From Actinomycetes bacterium (GTDB lineage Bacteria; Actinomycetota; Acidimicrobiia; Acidimicrobiales; RAAP-2): a DNA stretch of 53,497 bases. Shown one piece after another: positions 20,231 through 28,746 of this stretch (the first letter of the stretch is position 1; each line of letters starts with the position of its first letter). The stretch is taken from contig JAKAUQ010000022.1 in NCBI GenBank assembly GCA_021827705.1, forward strand, positions 1-53,497. The letters run 5' to 3'. The position numbers were made by a program, and so were the translations under genes. The notes below the pieces were generated by a model, which worked only from the letters and a program-made list of their open reading frames with translations, did not search any database and was not told the origin of the DNA.

Positions 20231-21682
20231 ATGCGAGACTGGACCAGTGAGGGCGGCGACGTTTCCGCAGGCCGTGCGCCGGTGAAGGAGGCCTGCGGGG
20301 TCGTCGGAGTGGTCGCGCCGGGCCGTGACGTCGCCCACGCCTGCTACGACGGCCTCTACGCGCTCCAGCACCGGGGCCAGGAGTCGGCCGGCATGGCGGC
20401 CTCCGACGGTCGCCAGATCACCGTGGTCAAGGACAACGGGCTGGTGAACCACGTCTTCACCGAGAACACTCTCCAGGCCCTCACCGGGTCGCTGGCCATC
20501 GGGCACACCCGCTACTCGACCTCGGGCTCGGCCAACTGGACCGCGGCCCAGCCGGCCTTCCGGTCCGCCGGGCGCGCGGGCTTCGCCCTGGCCCACAACG
20601 GCAACCTCACCAACACCCTCGAGCTGGCCACCGCGGCCGGCCTCGACGCGCACAGCCTGCTGTCGGACTCCGACCTTTTGGCCGAGCTCATCGCCCGGGT
20701 CGTCGAGGCCGGCGCGACGCTCCCCGAGGCGCTCCACGACGTGCTGCGCCGCGCGGAGGGCGCCTTCTCGCTGGTGGTCGCCGAGGCCGACGCGATCCAC
20801 GCGGTGCGCGATCCCTACGGCTTTCGTCCCCTGTGCCTGGGGCGCCTGGGTCCCGCGGGGGCCCCCACCGGCTGGGTCGTCGCCTCCGAGACGCCCGCCC
20901 TCGACGTGATGGGCGCCTCCCTCGAGCGCGAGGTGGCCCCCGGCGAGATGGTGACCCTGAGCGCCGCGGGAGCGGACTGGACGCGCCTCCTGGAGCCGGC
21001 CGCCGGTCCCCAGCGCCTGTGCGTCTTCGAGTTCGTGTACTTCGCGCGCCCCGACGCGTACCTGCTGGGCCACCAGGTCCACTCGACGCGCCGGCGCATG
21101 GGCGCGCTGTTGGCCGCTACGGCGCCCGTCGCCGCCGACCTGGTGATCGGCGTCCCCGACTCGGGCATCCCGGCCGCCGAGGGCTACGCCCAGGCCTCCA
21201 GCACGCCCTTTGGCCAGGGCCTGGTCAAGAACCGCTACATCGGCCGCACCTTCCTCGCCCCGGACCAGGACCAGCGCGCGGCCGGGGTGCGCCGCAAGCT
21301 CAACCCCCTGCGCGAGACCATCGCCGGCCAGCGCCTGGTGGTGGTGGACGACTCGGTGGTGCGCGGGACCACCACGCGCGCCCTGGTGCGCATGCTGCGC
21401 GACGCCGGCGCGCGCGAGGTGCACCTGCGGATCTCCTCGCCGCCGTTCCGCTGGCCCTGCTACTACGGCATCGACACGCCCACGCACGAGGAGCTGCTGG
21501 CCACGCGCTTCGACCTGGCGGGCATGCGCGACTTCGTGGGGGCCGACTCCCTGGCCTTCCTCTCCCTAGACGACCTGCGCCGCGCGGTCGGCGTGGCCGA
21601 GGGCTGCTGCGACGCCTGCCTGACCGGGAGCTACCCGGCCCCGGTGCCCGTCACCGTGGGCGCCGCTCGGGGGCGCTGGTGA
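20231..21682 (+). CDS. purF: Amidophosphoribosyltransferase
   Basis: Committed step of purine synthesis, making phosphoribosylamine from PRPP and glutamine. After a propeptide comes the nucleophile Cys in EACGVVGVVAPG, then QHRGQESAGMA and the PRPP motif LVVVDDSVVRGTTTRAL. Cysteines in RLCVFEF, RWPCYYGID and GCCDACLTG match the four ligands of the Bacillus-type 4Fe-4S cluster. The start is uncertain: ATG 20231 gives a 21-aa propeptide, GTG 20282 only four residues. It overlaps purM by GTGA. The frame is open far upstream, but only as antisense to the PHP and hydrolase genes. Confidence 0.96.
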   Translation: MRDWTSEGGDVSAGRAPVKEACGVVGVVAPGRDVAHACYDGLYALQHRGQESAGMAASDGRQITVVKDNGLVNHVFTENTLQALTGSLAIGHTRYSTSGSANWTAAQPAFRSAGRAGFALAHNGNLTNTLELATAAGLDAHSLLSDSDLLAELIARVVEAGATLPEALHDVLRRAEGAFSLVVAEADAIHAVRDPYGFRPLCLGRLGPAGAPTGWVVASETPALDVMGASLEREVAPGEMVTLSAAGADWTRLLEPAAGPQRLCVFEFVYFARPDAYLLGHQVHSTRRRMGALLAATAPVAADLVIGVPDSGIPAAEGYAQASSTPFGQGLVKNRYIGRTFLAPDQDQRAAGVRRKLNPLRETIAGQRLVVVDDSVVRGTTTRALVRMLRDAGAREVHLRISSPPFRWPCYYGIDTPTHEELLATRFDLAGMRDFVGADSLAFLSLDDLRRAVGVAEGCCDACLTGSYPAPVPVTVGAARGRW

Positions 21683-22737
21683 GCCGGCTCCTGGACGTGG
21701 GCCCCGGGGGGCTGACCTACGACGCCGCGGGCGTCTCGATCGCGGCCGGCGACGCGGCGGTCGCCCGCTACGCGCCGCTGGCCGCCGCCGCAACGCGCCC
21801 CGAGGTGCTGGGCGGGATCGGCGGCTTCGCCGGCCTGATCGGCGTCCCGCGCGCCTACCGCGACCCGGTGCTGGTGGCCTCGGCCGACGGGGTGGGGACC
21901 AAGCTGGAGATCGCCCGCCGCCTGCAGCGCTACGACACCGTCGGGGTGGACCTGGTCGCCATGCTGGTCGACGACCTCGTGTGCCTGGGCGCCGAGCCGC
22001 TCCTCGTGCTCGACTACGTGGCCGTGGGCCGGCTGGACCCGGAGCGCGAGGGGGCCCTGGTCGCCGGCGTCGCCGCCGGGTGCCGCACGGCTGGGGCGGC
22101 GCTGCTGGGCGGCGAGACGGCCGAGCACGCCGGCGTGATGGCCCCCGACGAGGTGGACCTGGCCGGCTTCGCGGTCGGGGTGCTCGAGCGCGGCCGGGAG
22201 CTCGGCCCGGCCCGGGTGCGCGACGGCGACGCCCTGGTCGCCCTGGCCTCGCCCAACCTGCGCTCCAACGGCTTCTCACTGGTGCGCCGGGTGTTGGCCG
22301 GCGAGGGGTCCGACCTGACCGCGCCGGCCTACCCCGGGGCGCCCCACTCGCTGGGCGACGAGCTGCTGGACCCCTCGGTCATCTACGCGCCCGCGGTGCT
22401 GGCGGTGCGCGCGGCCCTCGGCGACGCGCTGCGGGCCGCGGCCCACATCACCGGCGGGGGGATCGTCGGCAACGTGGCCCGGGTGCTGCCCGCCGACCGC
22501 GACGCGGTCGTCGAGCTCGACCTCGTGGACACCCCGGAGATCTTCCTCGAGATCCAGCGCCGCGGCCCGGTCAGCACCGACGAGATGGTCCGGGTCTTCA
22601 ACTGCGGCCTCGGTCTGGTGCTGGTGACCGACCCGGCGGCGGTGGACCAGGCGGTGGAGGTGGCCGCGGCAGCCGGCGTGCCAGCGGCCCGCGTGGGCAC
22701 GGTCACGCCCGGGTCCGGGAAGGTGCACGTCCGGTGA
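21679..22737 (+). CDS. purM: Phosphoribosylformylglycinamidine cyclo-ligase (AIR synthetase)
   Basis: Closes the imidazole ring of AIR using ATP. The conserved segments are LVASADGVGTKLEIARRL, MLVDDLVCLGAEPLLVLDY, ALLGGETAEHAGVMAPDEVD, SNGFSLVRRVL and AAHITGGGIVGNVARVLPAD. Length 352 aa is normal. In most PurM proteins the GGETAE motif continues MPG; here it is HAG. The GTG start overlaps the purF stop, and the gene overlaps pyrE by GTGA. Confidence 0.96.
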   Translation: MSRLLDVGPGGLTYDAAGVSIAAGDAAVARYAPLAAAATRPEVLGGIGGFAGLIGVPRAYRDPVLVASADGVGTKLEIARRLQRYDTVGVDLVAMLVDDLVCLGAEPLLVLDYVAVGRLDPEREGALVAGVAAGCRTAGAALLGGETAEHAGVMAPDEVDLAGFAVGVLERGRELGPARVRDGDALVALASPNLRSNGFSLVRRVLAGEGSDLTAPAYPGAPHSLGDELLDPSVIYAPAVLAVRAALGDALRAAAHITGGGIVGNVARVLPADRDAVVELDLVDTPEIFLEIQRRGPVSTDEMVRVFNCGLGLVLVTDPAAVDQAVEVAAAAGVPAARVGTVTPGSGKVHVR

Positions 22738-23285
22738 GCGCCCGCGAGCGCGTGCGCGACCACCTGGTGGCCCACGCCGTGGCCCACGGGACCTTCACCT
22801 TGAAGTCGGGGCGCACCTCGTCGTGGTTCATCGACGCCAAGCGCACGGTGTGTGACCCCGCGGTGATGGTCGACGTCGCCGAGCTGGTCCTCGAGCTGGT
22901 CCCCGCGTCGGCCACGGCCCTGGGCGGGCTGACGATGGGCGCCGACTCGGTCACCTTCATCACCGCCGGGGTGGCCGCGACGCGCGGACGGGCCCTGCGA
23001 GCCTTCTCGGTGCGCAAGGAGGCCAAGGACCACGGCGGCGGCGGTCGCATCGCCGGCTGGCTCGAGGCCGGCGACCGCGTCGTCATCACCGAGGACGCCG
23101 TGACCCGGGGGACCAGCCTGCTGGAGGCCGCGAGCGTGGTGCGCGACCTCGGGGCCACGGTGGTGCGCCTGGTGGCCCTGGTGGACCGGGGCGGGACCGT
23201 TGGCGCGCTGGCCGCGGCCCAGGGCCTGGAGGCCGTGAGCGTCTTCACCGCGGGCGACCTCGGGCTGCCCTTCGAGGGCGGCTGA
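22734..23285 (+). CDS. pyrE: Orotate phosphoribosyltransferase
   Basis: Transfers phosphoribosyl from PRPP to orotate, step 5 of pyrimidine synthesis. The N-terminal part GTFTLKSGRTSSWFIDAKRT is the OPRTase hood and orotate-binding signature. LGGLTMGADSVTFITAGVA and AFSVRKEAKDHGGGGRIAG follow. The PRPP loop is RVVITEDAVTRGTSLLEAA. Length 183 aa is slightly short. The GTG start overlaps the purM stop, so pyrimidine synthesis is coupled here to purF-purM. It is followed within 4 nt by tRNA-Phe on the other strand. Confidence 0.93.
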   Translation: MSARERVRDHLVAHAVAHGTFTLKSGRTSSWFIDAKRTVCDPAVMVDVAELVLELVPASATALGGLTMGADSVTFITAGVAATRGRALRAFSVRKEAKDHGGGGRIAGWLEAGDRVVITEDAVTRGTSLLEAASVVRDLGATVVRLVALVDRGGTVGALAAAQGLEAVSVFTAGDLGLPFEGG

Positions 23286-23288
23286 GCC

Positions 23289-23364
23289 TGGTGGTCGAGA
23301 CCGGCGTCGATCCGGTGACCCCACGCTTTTCAGGCGTGTGCTCTACCAACTGAGCTACTCGACC
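23289..23364 (-). tRNA. tRNA-Phe (anticodon GAA)
   Basis: A 76-nt cloverleaf with an encoded CCA end. The acceptor pairs GGTCGAG with CTCGACC. The D-arm contains AGCTCAGTTGGTAGAGC. The anticodon stem CACGC/GCGTG closes the loop CTGAAAA, so the anticodon is GAA. The T-arm contains GGATCGACGCC rather than the usual TTC core, so the T-loop reads ATCGACG. The gene follows tRNA-Asp on the same strand and is probably co-transcribed with it. Confidence 0.92.
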
Positions 23365-23390
23365 AAACCTCGCCACCCGGGGGTGCCGAG

Positions 23391-23465
23391 CGGACCTGAC
23401 GGGATTTGAACCCGCGACCTCCGCCTTGACAGGGCGGCGTGCACTCCGAGCTGCACCACAGGTCC
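23391..23465 (-). tRNA. tRNA-Asp (anticodon GTC)
   Basis: A 75-nt cloverleaf, CCA not encoded. The acceptor pairs GGACCTG with CAGGTCC, with discriminator G as expected for Asp. The anticodon stem CCGCC/GGCGG closes the loop CTGTCAA, anticodon GTC. The T-arm GCGGGTTCAAATCCCGT is canonical. It is upstream of tRNA-Phe with a 26-nt spacer. Confidence 0.93.
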
Positions 23466-23562
23466 ACGGCGTCGAGGGATGACCCGACGACGCGGAGGGC
23501 CAGTCTAGTGCAGGGTGCGCGCGGTCGTCAGCGTCGGCGCGATCGCGCGGTCGGGTCGAAGC

Positions 23563-23937
23563 TCAGCCGCTGTGCCCAGTGCGCGCCACAAGGCAGAAGG
23601 GGTGCCCCACCGGGTCCAGGAACACGCGGAAGGTCGTGCCGGGCTGGACCGCCGCGCGCTGGGCCCCGCGGGCCACCACGTCGACCTCGCCGGCGTCGAG
23701 GTCGTCGACCAGGAGGTCGAGGTGCAGCTGCTGGGGCACGGGACCCTCGGGCCAGGTCGGGGCCACGAAGTGTGCCACACGCTGGAAGGCCAGCGCACCC
23801 CCGCGCGGCGGCACGACCTCGGCCCAGCCGTCGTCGGGCTCCACGGCGATCTCGCCGCCCAGAAGGCCGTGGTAGAAGGCGGCCAGGCGGGCCGGTGCGG
23901 GGCAGTCGAGCACCGTCAGGGACAGCTCGTAGTCCAT
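23563..23937 (-). CDS. VOC-superfamily (glyoxalase/bleomycin-resistance-like) protein
   Basis: A 124-aa single-domain vicinal-oxygen-chelate protein. It starts MDYELSLTVLDCPAPARLAA with FYHGLLGGEIA, the usual first beta-alpha module, then QQLHLDLLVDDLDAGEVDV with the metal-ligand type His, and ends RVFLDPVGHPFCLV, the Glyoxalase_6-like C-terminus. The substrate is unknown. The start is ATG 23937, 6 nt after a TACGCT box; 13 further upstream codons are open but unsupported. Confidence 0.85.
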   Translation of the reverse strand: MDYELSLTVLDCPAPARLAAFYHGLLGGEIAVEPDDGWAEVVPPRGGALAFQRVAHFVAPTWPEGPVPQQLHLDLLVDDLDAGEVDVVARGAQRAAVQPGTTFRVFLDPVGHPFCLVARTGHSG

Positions 23938-23943
23938 GGCGTG

Positions 23944-23949
23944 AGCGTA
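23944..23949 (-). promoter_or_regulatory. -10 box of the VOC gene
   Basis: TACGCT on the minus strand, 6 nt before the ATG at 23937. Confidence 0.45.
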
Positions 23950-24070
23950 CCGGGCCCCGAGCCCGCCGCGGCCCACCGCGGCCAGGAGCGGCCGGCCTCC
24001 CGAAGCGTTAAGAAGTGGCTAAGGCCTCCAGCAGCCGGGTCTACCCTGCTTCTAGGACAAGGAGGTCCCC

Positions 24071-24364
24071 ATGTGGTACGGCCACTGGCACTACGGGCTC
24101 GGGCCCGGCAACGGGTGGTGGATCGTGATGGTCATCTTCATGGTGCTCTTCTGGTCAGTGATCGTCCTGGGCGTGCTGATGTCGCTACGCCACTTCCGTG
24201 GCGACCACCACCTCCACCACGACCACGCACTGGTCCACGGGACCGGACCCTACGGCGAGAGCCCCGCGGTGGCCGCGCTCAAGCTGCGCTTCGCCAAGGG
24301 CGAGATCGACGAGGACGAGTTCACCCGGCGCCTGGCGCTGCTGGAGCAGCACCCGACGCCCTAG
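24071..24364 (+). CDS. Small membrane protein with C-terminal SHOCT domain
   Basis: A 97-aa protein. A His/Trp/Gly-rich N-terminus precedes one transmembrane helix (about residues 17-40, WIVMVIFMVLFWSVIVLGVL). A His-rich segment follows (HHLHHDH). The end, AALKLRFAKGEIDEDEFTRR, is the short C-terminal (SHOCT) motif, thought to aid oligomerisation. An AAGGAGG Shine-Dalgarno sequence lies 4 nt before the ATG. The His-rich part might bind metal; that is a guess. Its 3' end overlaps the convergent histidine kinase gene by 44 nt. Confidence 0.85.
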   Translation: MWYGHWHYGLGPGNGWWIVMVIFMVLFWSVIVLGVLMSLRHFRGDHHLHHDHALVHGTGPYGESPAVAALKLRFAKGEIDEDEFTRRLALLEQHPTP

Positions 24365-25712
24365 CCGCGCGCAGCCGCACCACCAGGGCCAGCCCCCCCA
24401 GCGCGCTCGGCTCGGTCGTGAGGCTGCCCCCCAGGGCGCGGGCCACGTCGGCCATGATGCTCATGCCGAGGCCCGAGCCGCCCGTGGCCCGCGAGCGCGA
24501 GGGGTCGAAGCGCACGAAGCGCTCGGGGGCCGAGCCGTACGAGTCGCGGGGCAGGCCGGGCCCGGCGTCCTCGATGCGCACGACCACCGGGTCGCCGCCT
24601 CGCACGCCGAAGGACACCGCGTCGTGCGGCCCGGTGTGGCGATCGATGTTGGCCAGCGCGTTGGCGACCAGGCGCTCGAGGTAGTCCGCCCGTCCCACCA
24701 CGAACGCCCCGGGCACCACGTCGACGCTCACCGCCCGGTCGGGATGGTCGCGCGCGAAGGTGCGGGCGGCCTCGGCGAGCAGGGCACTGACGTCGATCCT
24801 CTCGGACGCCCTCTGGGGAGCCTCACGGACCTCGGCCAAGAAGAGCAGGTCGTCGATCAAGGAGCTCATGCGCGTCGACTGCTCGCTGATGCGCTGGATG
24901 GCCCGGTCGCGCGCCTCGGCGTCCAGGCTGGGCCGGGCCAGCAGCTCGGCCGATCCCCGGATCACGGTGAGCGGTGTGCGCAGCTCGTGGGAGGCGTCGC
25001 CGACGAACCGCTGCATCGTCTCGGAGGCGCGCTGCTCGGTCGCGATAGTGGTGCGCAAGGCAGCCACCATGTCGGCGAGGGCGCCGGCTAGGGCACGGAT
25101 GTCCCGGCTGGGCGTGGCGGTGGGCGGCGTGGGCCGCTCCAGGTCCCCCTCGGCGACCGCGGTGGCGAAGTCGGTCAGCGCGGCGAAGGTGTGCAGGTCC
25201 CGGCCCAAGATGAGGCGCGCGGCCAGCACCGCGATGATGACGGCGCCCAGCGCCACCAGGGCGGTGCGCACGACGAGGGTGCGGTTGGCCGCGGTGAGGG
25301 CCGCCGTCGAGCCGGCGATCACCAGGAAGTCGCCGCCGCCGATGGGGATGGCCCGGTAGACGAAGCCGGGCAGGTCGGCCGAGCTGCGCGTGGCGGACTG
25401 GGCGGCGCGGGCGTCGGCCAGCGTCGGGAGGTCCCGCAGTGGCGTCGCGCCCTGGGTCACGATGGTCGCCGGGCCGCCCACGCTGACCACGACCAGGGTC
25501 AGGTTCAAGTTGTCCTGCTGGACCATGTTGACGGCGTCCGACAGTGCGCTGGCCGGTCGGTGGATGCCGGCCGTGGCCACGGTGCTGATGGCGTCGTCCA
25601 GGGTGACGAACTGGGCGTGGCGGGCCTGGGCCAGCGCGTAGCCGCCGACCACCAGGGCCAGGAGGGTGGTGACCGCGACCAGCAGCAGCGTCAGTCGCGT
25701 GAAGAGTCTCAC
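24321..25712 (-). CDS. Sensor histidine kinase (HAMP-HisKA-HATPase)
   Basis: A 463-aa membrane kinase. TM1 is at about residues 5-28, an extracytoplasmic sensor of about 115 aa follows, TM2 is at about 148-168, then a HAMP-like linker. The H-box FVGDASHELRTPLTVIRGSA holds the phosphorylated His (near residue 242). The N-box is NALANIDRH, and the G-boxes are IEDAGPGLP and GSGLGMSI. It starts at a GTG overlapping the regulator stop (GTGA), forming a two-gene operon. The signal is unknown. The layout resembles the MprB/TrcS group of actinobacterial OmpR-type kinases. Confidence 0.93.
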   Translation of the reverse strand: MRLFTRLTLLLVAVTTLLALVVGGYALAQARHAQFVTLDDAISTVATAGIHRPASALSDAVNMVQQDNLNLTLVVVSVGGPATIVTQGATPLRDLPTLADARAAQSATRSSADLPGFVYRAIPIGGGDFLVIAGSTAALTAANRTLVVRTALVALGAVIIAVLAARLILGRDLHTFAALTDFATAVAEGDLERPTPPTATPSRDIRALAGALADMVAALRTTIATEQRASETMQRFVGDASHELRTPLTVIRGSAELLARPSLDAEARDRAIQRISEQSTRMSSLIDDLLFLAEVREAPQRASERIDVSALLAEAARTFARDHPDRAVSVDVVPGAFVVGRADYLERLVANALANIDRHTGPHDAVSFGVRGGDPVVVRIEDAGPGLPRDSYGSAPERFVRFDPSRSRATGGSGLGMSIMADVARALGGSLTTEPSALGGLALVVRLRAARASGAAPAAPGAG

Positions 25713-26398
25713 GCGCGCGGTTCGACGAGCTTGTAGCCCACGCCGCGCACCGTCGTGATGGGCGCGAACCCGTCGCGGTGGATCTTCTTGCGCAGGTACG
25801 AGATGTAGGTGTCGAGCACCGAGGTCTCGGACTCGAAGGTGATGTCCCACACGTCGCGCAGCAGCTGCTCGCGGGTGAGGACCCGGTCCTTCTTGACCAG
25901 CAGGGCCTCGAGCAGGCGGAACTCGGTGGCCGACACCTCCACGGGCTCTGCGCCCACGTGGACCTCGTGGCGCTCCACGTCCAAGGTGAGGGGCCCGCAG
26001 CGCAGGACCCGGGCCTCGTCGGCGGGGGCGGTGCGCCGCAAGATGGCGGCCACCCGCAACAAGAGCTCCTCGAGGCTGAAGGGCTTGCGCACGTAGTCGT
26101 CGGCCCCCCCGCGCAGGCCCCGCGCCACGTCGGCGGGCGCGTCGCGTGCCGACAGCAGGAGGACCGGGGTGGTGGCGTCGGTGGCGCGCACCGTGTCGAC
26201 GAAGCTGAACCCGTCCCCGTCGGGCAGGTTGATGTCGACGATCGCCAGGTCGACGTGCTCGCGGCGCCAGGCGGCCAGGGCCTCGGCGCCGTCGGCCGCC
26301 AGGACCGTCTGGTAGCCGGCGATGCGCAGGGCGTCCCCGAGCAGCTCGCGCACCCCCGCCTCGTCGTCGACGACCAGGATTGTCGTGCGTTCGCTCAC
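25709..26398 (-). CDS. OmpR/PhoB-family response regulator
   Basis: A 229-aa regulator partnered with the kinase at 24321-25712. The receiver domain begins TTILVVDDEAGVRELL, with phospho-acceptor Asp about residue 55 in LAIVDINLPDGDGF, and the Lys is in YVRKPFSLEEL. The winged helix includes VEVSATEFRLLEALLVKKDR and SVLDTYISYLRKKIHRDG. The start is GTG, 6 nt after a TACGCT box. The targets are unknown; the SHOCT gene and the secreted-protein gene on either side are candidates. Confidence 0.95.
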   Translation of the reverse strand: MSERTTILVVDDEAGVRELLGDALRIAGYQTVLAADGAEALAAWRREHVDLAIVDINLPDGDGFSFVDTVRATDATTPVLLLSARDAPADVARGLRGGADDYVRKPFSLEELLLRVAAILRRTAPADEARVLRCGPLTLDVERHEVHVGAEPVEVSATEFRLLEALLVKKDRVLTREQLLRDVWDITFESETSVLDTYISYLRKKIHRDGFAPITTVRGVGYKLVEPRA

Positions 26399-26404
26399 GT
26401 GCGC

Positions 26405-26410
26405 AGCGTA
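26405..26410 (-). promoter_or_regulatory. -10 box of the response regulator-kinase operon
   Basis: TACGCT on the minus strand, 6 nt before GTG 26398. Confidence 0.45.
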
Positions 26411-26496
26411 CCCAGTGCCGCCGAGTCACACGAGAACGGCACGCGTTTCACAGCGCCTTCTCAACTGGGGCCGGTACGCTGCTCCCGGAGGTCCAG

Positions 26497-26853
26497 ATGG
26501 GAGCAGTGCGACGGGTGGTGGCCACGGCCACGGTGGCGCTGGCCTCGCTGGGGCTGGCCGGGCCGGCGGGCGCCTCGGGACACCCCGCGCGCGCCACCTA
26601 CACCTCCCAGATGGCCCACATCGACGCCGTCTTCGCCCACGCGGTCGCCGTGGCCAACCACCGCTACCGCGTGGCCGAGGCTCGGGCGCACAGCGCCTCG
26701 GGTCGGATCATCGCGCGCGATCGGCTGCGCGCGGCCGTGGCCGAGGCCATCGCCGAGCGCGAGCACGAGGTCGAGGTGCTCGATCACTCACCCCTGGGCA
26801 CCGACGGGCGCGATCACGCGGCGCGCCACCGGGTAAGCGGCGGCGACCACTAG
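26497..26853 (+). CDS. Small secreted protein of unknown function
   Basis: A 118-aa protein with a signal peptide (MGAVRRVVATATVALASLGL, then AGPAGASG with a likely cut after GAS). The mature part is helical and rich in Ala, Arg and Glu, with AVAEAIAEREHEVEVLDHS near the end. I recognise no family. GGAGG lies 6 nt before the ATG, and a TACGCT box lies farther upstream, so this gene has a leader. It is divergent from the two-component operon, which may control it. Its stop shares a CTAG with the convergent methyltransferase gene. Confidence 0.6.
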   Translation: MGAVRRVVATATVALASLGLAGPAGASGHPARATYTSQMAHIDAVFAHAVAVANHRYRVAEARAHSASGRIIARDRLRAAVAEAIAEREHEVEVLDHSPLGTDGRDHAARHRVSGGDH

Positions 26854-27467
26854 CGCGGGCGCGCCAGCTCGGCGACGGTGACGTAGCTCCAGGGCGTACG
26901 GGCCACGCGGAAGCCCGAATGGGACCACCGGCCCTCGAGGCCGGCGCGCGTCAGCGCCGCCACCGGGTCGCGGGTCAGGTGGCACCCACCGGCCAGGCGC
27001 TGCTCGAGCCCGTCGAGGCGCCACTGCCAGCGGGCCACGCGGGCGCTCGGGGCCAGTCCGTGCTCGACCAGGCGCAACGTTCCGCCGGGCCGCAGGACCC
27101 GCACCAGCTCGGCGGCGGCACCGTGCTCGTCGGCGACCGAGCACAGCGTGAAGGTGCTCACGACGTGGTCGCAGCTGGCGTCGGGCAGCGCGAGGTGCGC
27201 GGCGTCAGTCCCGATGAGCTCGACGTCGCCGGCGAAGGCCGCCACGTGCCTCTGGGCGTCCTGCCAGGCCTGGCGCGATGGCTCCACGGCGTAGACGCGG
27301 GTGACGCTCGCGGGGTAGTAGGGCAGGTTGCGGCCCGAGCCGAAGCCGATCTCCAGCACGGTGCCGGCCAGGCCCGCGGTGACCTCGCGCCGGTAGGGCT
27401 CCAGCCCGCCCCAGGCGCACACCGCGTCGATCAGGCGCGGGGCGACGCGCTCGTCGTACCAGCTCAT
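26850..27467 (-). CDS. Class I SAM-dependent methyltransferase (Methyltransf_11 type)
   Basis: A 205-aa methyltransferase. After MSWYDERVAPRLIDAVCAW comes motif I, GTVLEIGFGSGRNLPYYP, then VYAVEPSRQAWQDAQRHV (acidic strand 2), CDHVVSTFTLCSVAD (motif IV region) and LRPGGTLRLVEHGLAP. The last phrase is typical of small-molecule or lipid methyltransferases related to UbiE and phosphatidylethanolamine methylases. The substrate is unknown. The frame is open for 78 codons further upstream without family similarity. It is probably co-transcribed with the DUF302 gene. Confidence 0.87.
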   Translation of the reverse strand: MSWYDERVAPRLIDAVCAWGGLEPYRREVTAGLAGTVLEIGFGSGRNLPYYPASVTRVYAVEPSRQAWQDAQRHVAAFAGDVELIGTDAAHLALPDASCDHVVSTFTLCSVADEHGAAAELVRVLRPGGTLRLVEHGLAPSARVARWQWRLDGLEQRLAGGCHLTRDPVAALTRAGLEGRWSHSGFRVARTPWSYVTVAELARPR

Positions 27468-27507
27468 CGGCCCGCCCGCGGCCCCAGCCGGGTGCGCGGG
27501 CCGCGCC

Positions 27508-27888
27508 TCACGAGGCGATCTCGTCGAGAGCCCGCCCCAGGCGCTGACGGGCGTCGGCCACCAGATCGGCCAGGCGCGGATCGCCCATGAGCAGTTCCGG
27601 GTCGGCGATGGTGACCCGGGTGGTTGTCTCGCCCAGAGCCTCGAGCACCACGTTGCAGGGCAGGGCCATCGCCACGTCGGGCTCGCGCGCCAGCGCCTCA
27701 TTGATCAAGGCGGGGTTGCAGGCCCCGAGCACGCGCAGCGGCGCGCGCTCCACGCCCAGCTTCGCGCGCAACGTGGCCGCCACGTCGATCTCGGTCAGGA
27801 TCCCGAACCCCTCGGCGGCCAGAGCCGCGCGTACCCTCGACTCCACGTCGGCCAGGGGCTGGTCGATCTGGCAGCGCAGGTGGTCCAT
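27508..27888 (-). CDS. DUF302-domain protein
   Basis: A 126-aa cytoplasmic protein covering one DUF302 domain: EGFGILTEIDVAATLRAKLG, then LRVLGACNPALINEAL and MALPCNVVLEALGETTTRV. The Cys in GACNP and LPCNVV are conserved in the family. DUF302 proteins are widespread and often linked to metal or sulfur/redox genes, but the biochemical role is not settled. The ATG start gives the usual N-terminus. It lies 41 bp upstream of the methyltransferase gene on the same strand. Confidence 0.9.
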   Translation of the reverse strand: MDHLRCQIDQPLADVESRVRAALAAEGFGILTEIDVAATLRAKLGVERAPLRVLGACNPALINEALAREPDVAMALPCNVVLEALGETTTRVTIADPELLMGDPRLADLVADARQRLGRALDEIAS

Positions 27889-27963
27889 GAGCGCAGGCTA
27901 GCGGTGCTGGTGCCCCGCGCGCCTTGCTAGAGTCCGGCCACACGGCGCGGCACAGGAGGCGGC

Positions 27964-28746
27964 ATGGACATCGGCGGGCAGTTGCGCGAGATGCGGGTCC
28001 GGCGGCCGCTGGTCCACCAGATCACCAACTTCGTGGTCATGAACGAGACGGCCAACGCGACCTTGGCCCTGGGAGCCCTGCCGGTCATGGCGCACGCTCC
28101 CGAGGAGGTGGCCGAGATGGCCGCCCTGGCCGGGGCGCTGGTGCTCAACATCGGCACGCTGAGCGCCCCCTGGGTCGAGGCGATGGTCCTGGCCGGCCGC
28201 GCGGCCAACGACCACGGGGTGCCCGTCGTGCTGGACCCCGTCGGCGCGGGGGCGACCACCTTTCGCACCGCCACCGCGCGCCGACTCCTCGACGAGATCG
28301 CCGTGACGGTGGTGCGCGCCAATGCCGGCGAGATGGCGGCCCTGGTCGACGTGCGCGCCCAGATGCGCGGCGTGGAGTCGATGGATGCCCTGGATGCCGG
28401 CGCCCTGGCGACCCAGGTCGCCCAGCGCTACGGGGTCGTGGCGTCGGTTACCGGGCCCGTCGACCACGTGGCCAGCACCGACCGCGTGGTCAGAATCGCC
28501 AACGGCGATCCACGCCTGGCCACGATCACGGGCACCGGATGCGTGGCCAGCGCCCTCACGGGATGCTTCCTCGCGGTCGCGCCCACCGCCGTGGAGGGGG
28601 CCGTCGCGGCCCTGGTGGCCCTCGGGGTGGCCGGCGAGGACGCCGCCGTCGGCGCGGCGGGTCCCGGCAGCTTCCAGGTGCGGCTGTGGGACGCCCTGGC
28701 CGGCCTGGATCCCGACACCCTGGACGCACGGGCGCGCCTGACGTGA
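27964..28746 (+). CDS. thiM: Hydroxyethylthiazole kinase
   Basis: Ribokinase-fold kinase that phosphorylates 4-methyl-5-(2-hydroxyethyl)thiazole in thiamine salvage. The N-terminus has PLVHQITNFVVMNETANATL and GALPVMAHAPEE. The middle has VVLDPVGAGATTFRT, and TITGTGCVASALTGCFLA is the ATP/anion-hole region with the catalytic Cys. Length 260 aa is typical. AGGAGG lies just before the ATG, and a TAGAGT box is at 27930-27935. No THI-box riboswitch is recognisable in the short leader. It overlaps thiE by GTGA. Confidence 0.96.
   Translation: MDIGGQLREMRVRRPLVHQITNFVVMNETANATLALGALPVMAHAPEEVAEMAALAGALVLNIGTLSAPWVEAMVLAGRAANDHGVPVVLDPVGAGATTFRTATARRLLDEIAVTVVRANAGEMAALVDVRAQMRGVESMDALDAGALATQVAQRYGVVASVTGPVDHVASTDRVVRIANGDPRLATITGTGCVASALTGCFLAVAPTAVEGAVAALVALGVAGEDAAVGAAGPGSFQVRLWDALAGLDPDTLDARARLT

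Noticed and set aside
27889-27963. Possible TPP riboswitch before thiM
   Set aside because: The leader is only 75 bp to the upstream gene and lacks the CUGAGA and ACCUGA conserved elements.
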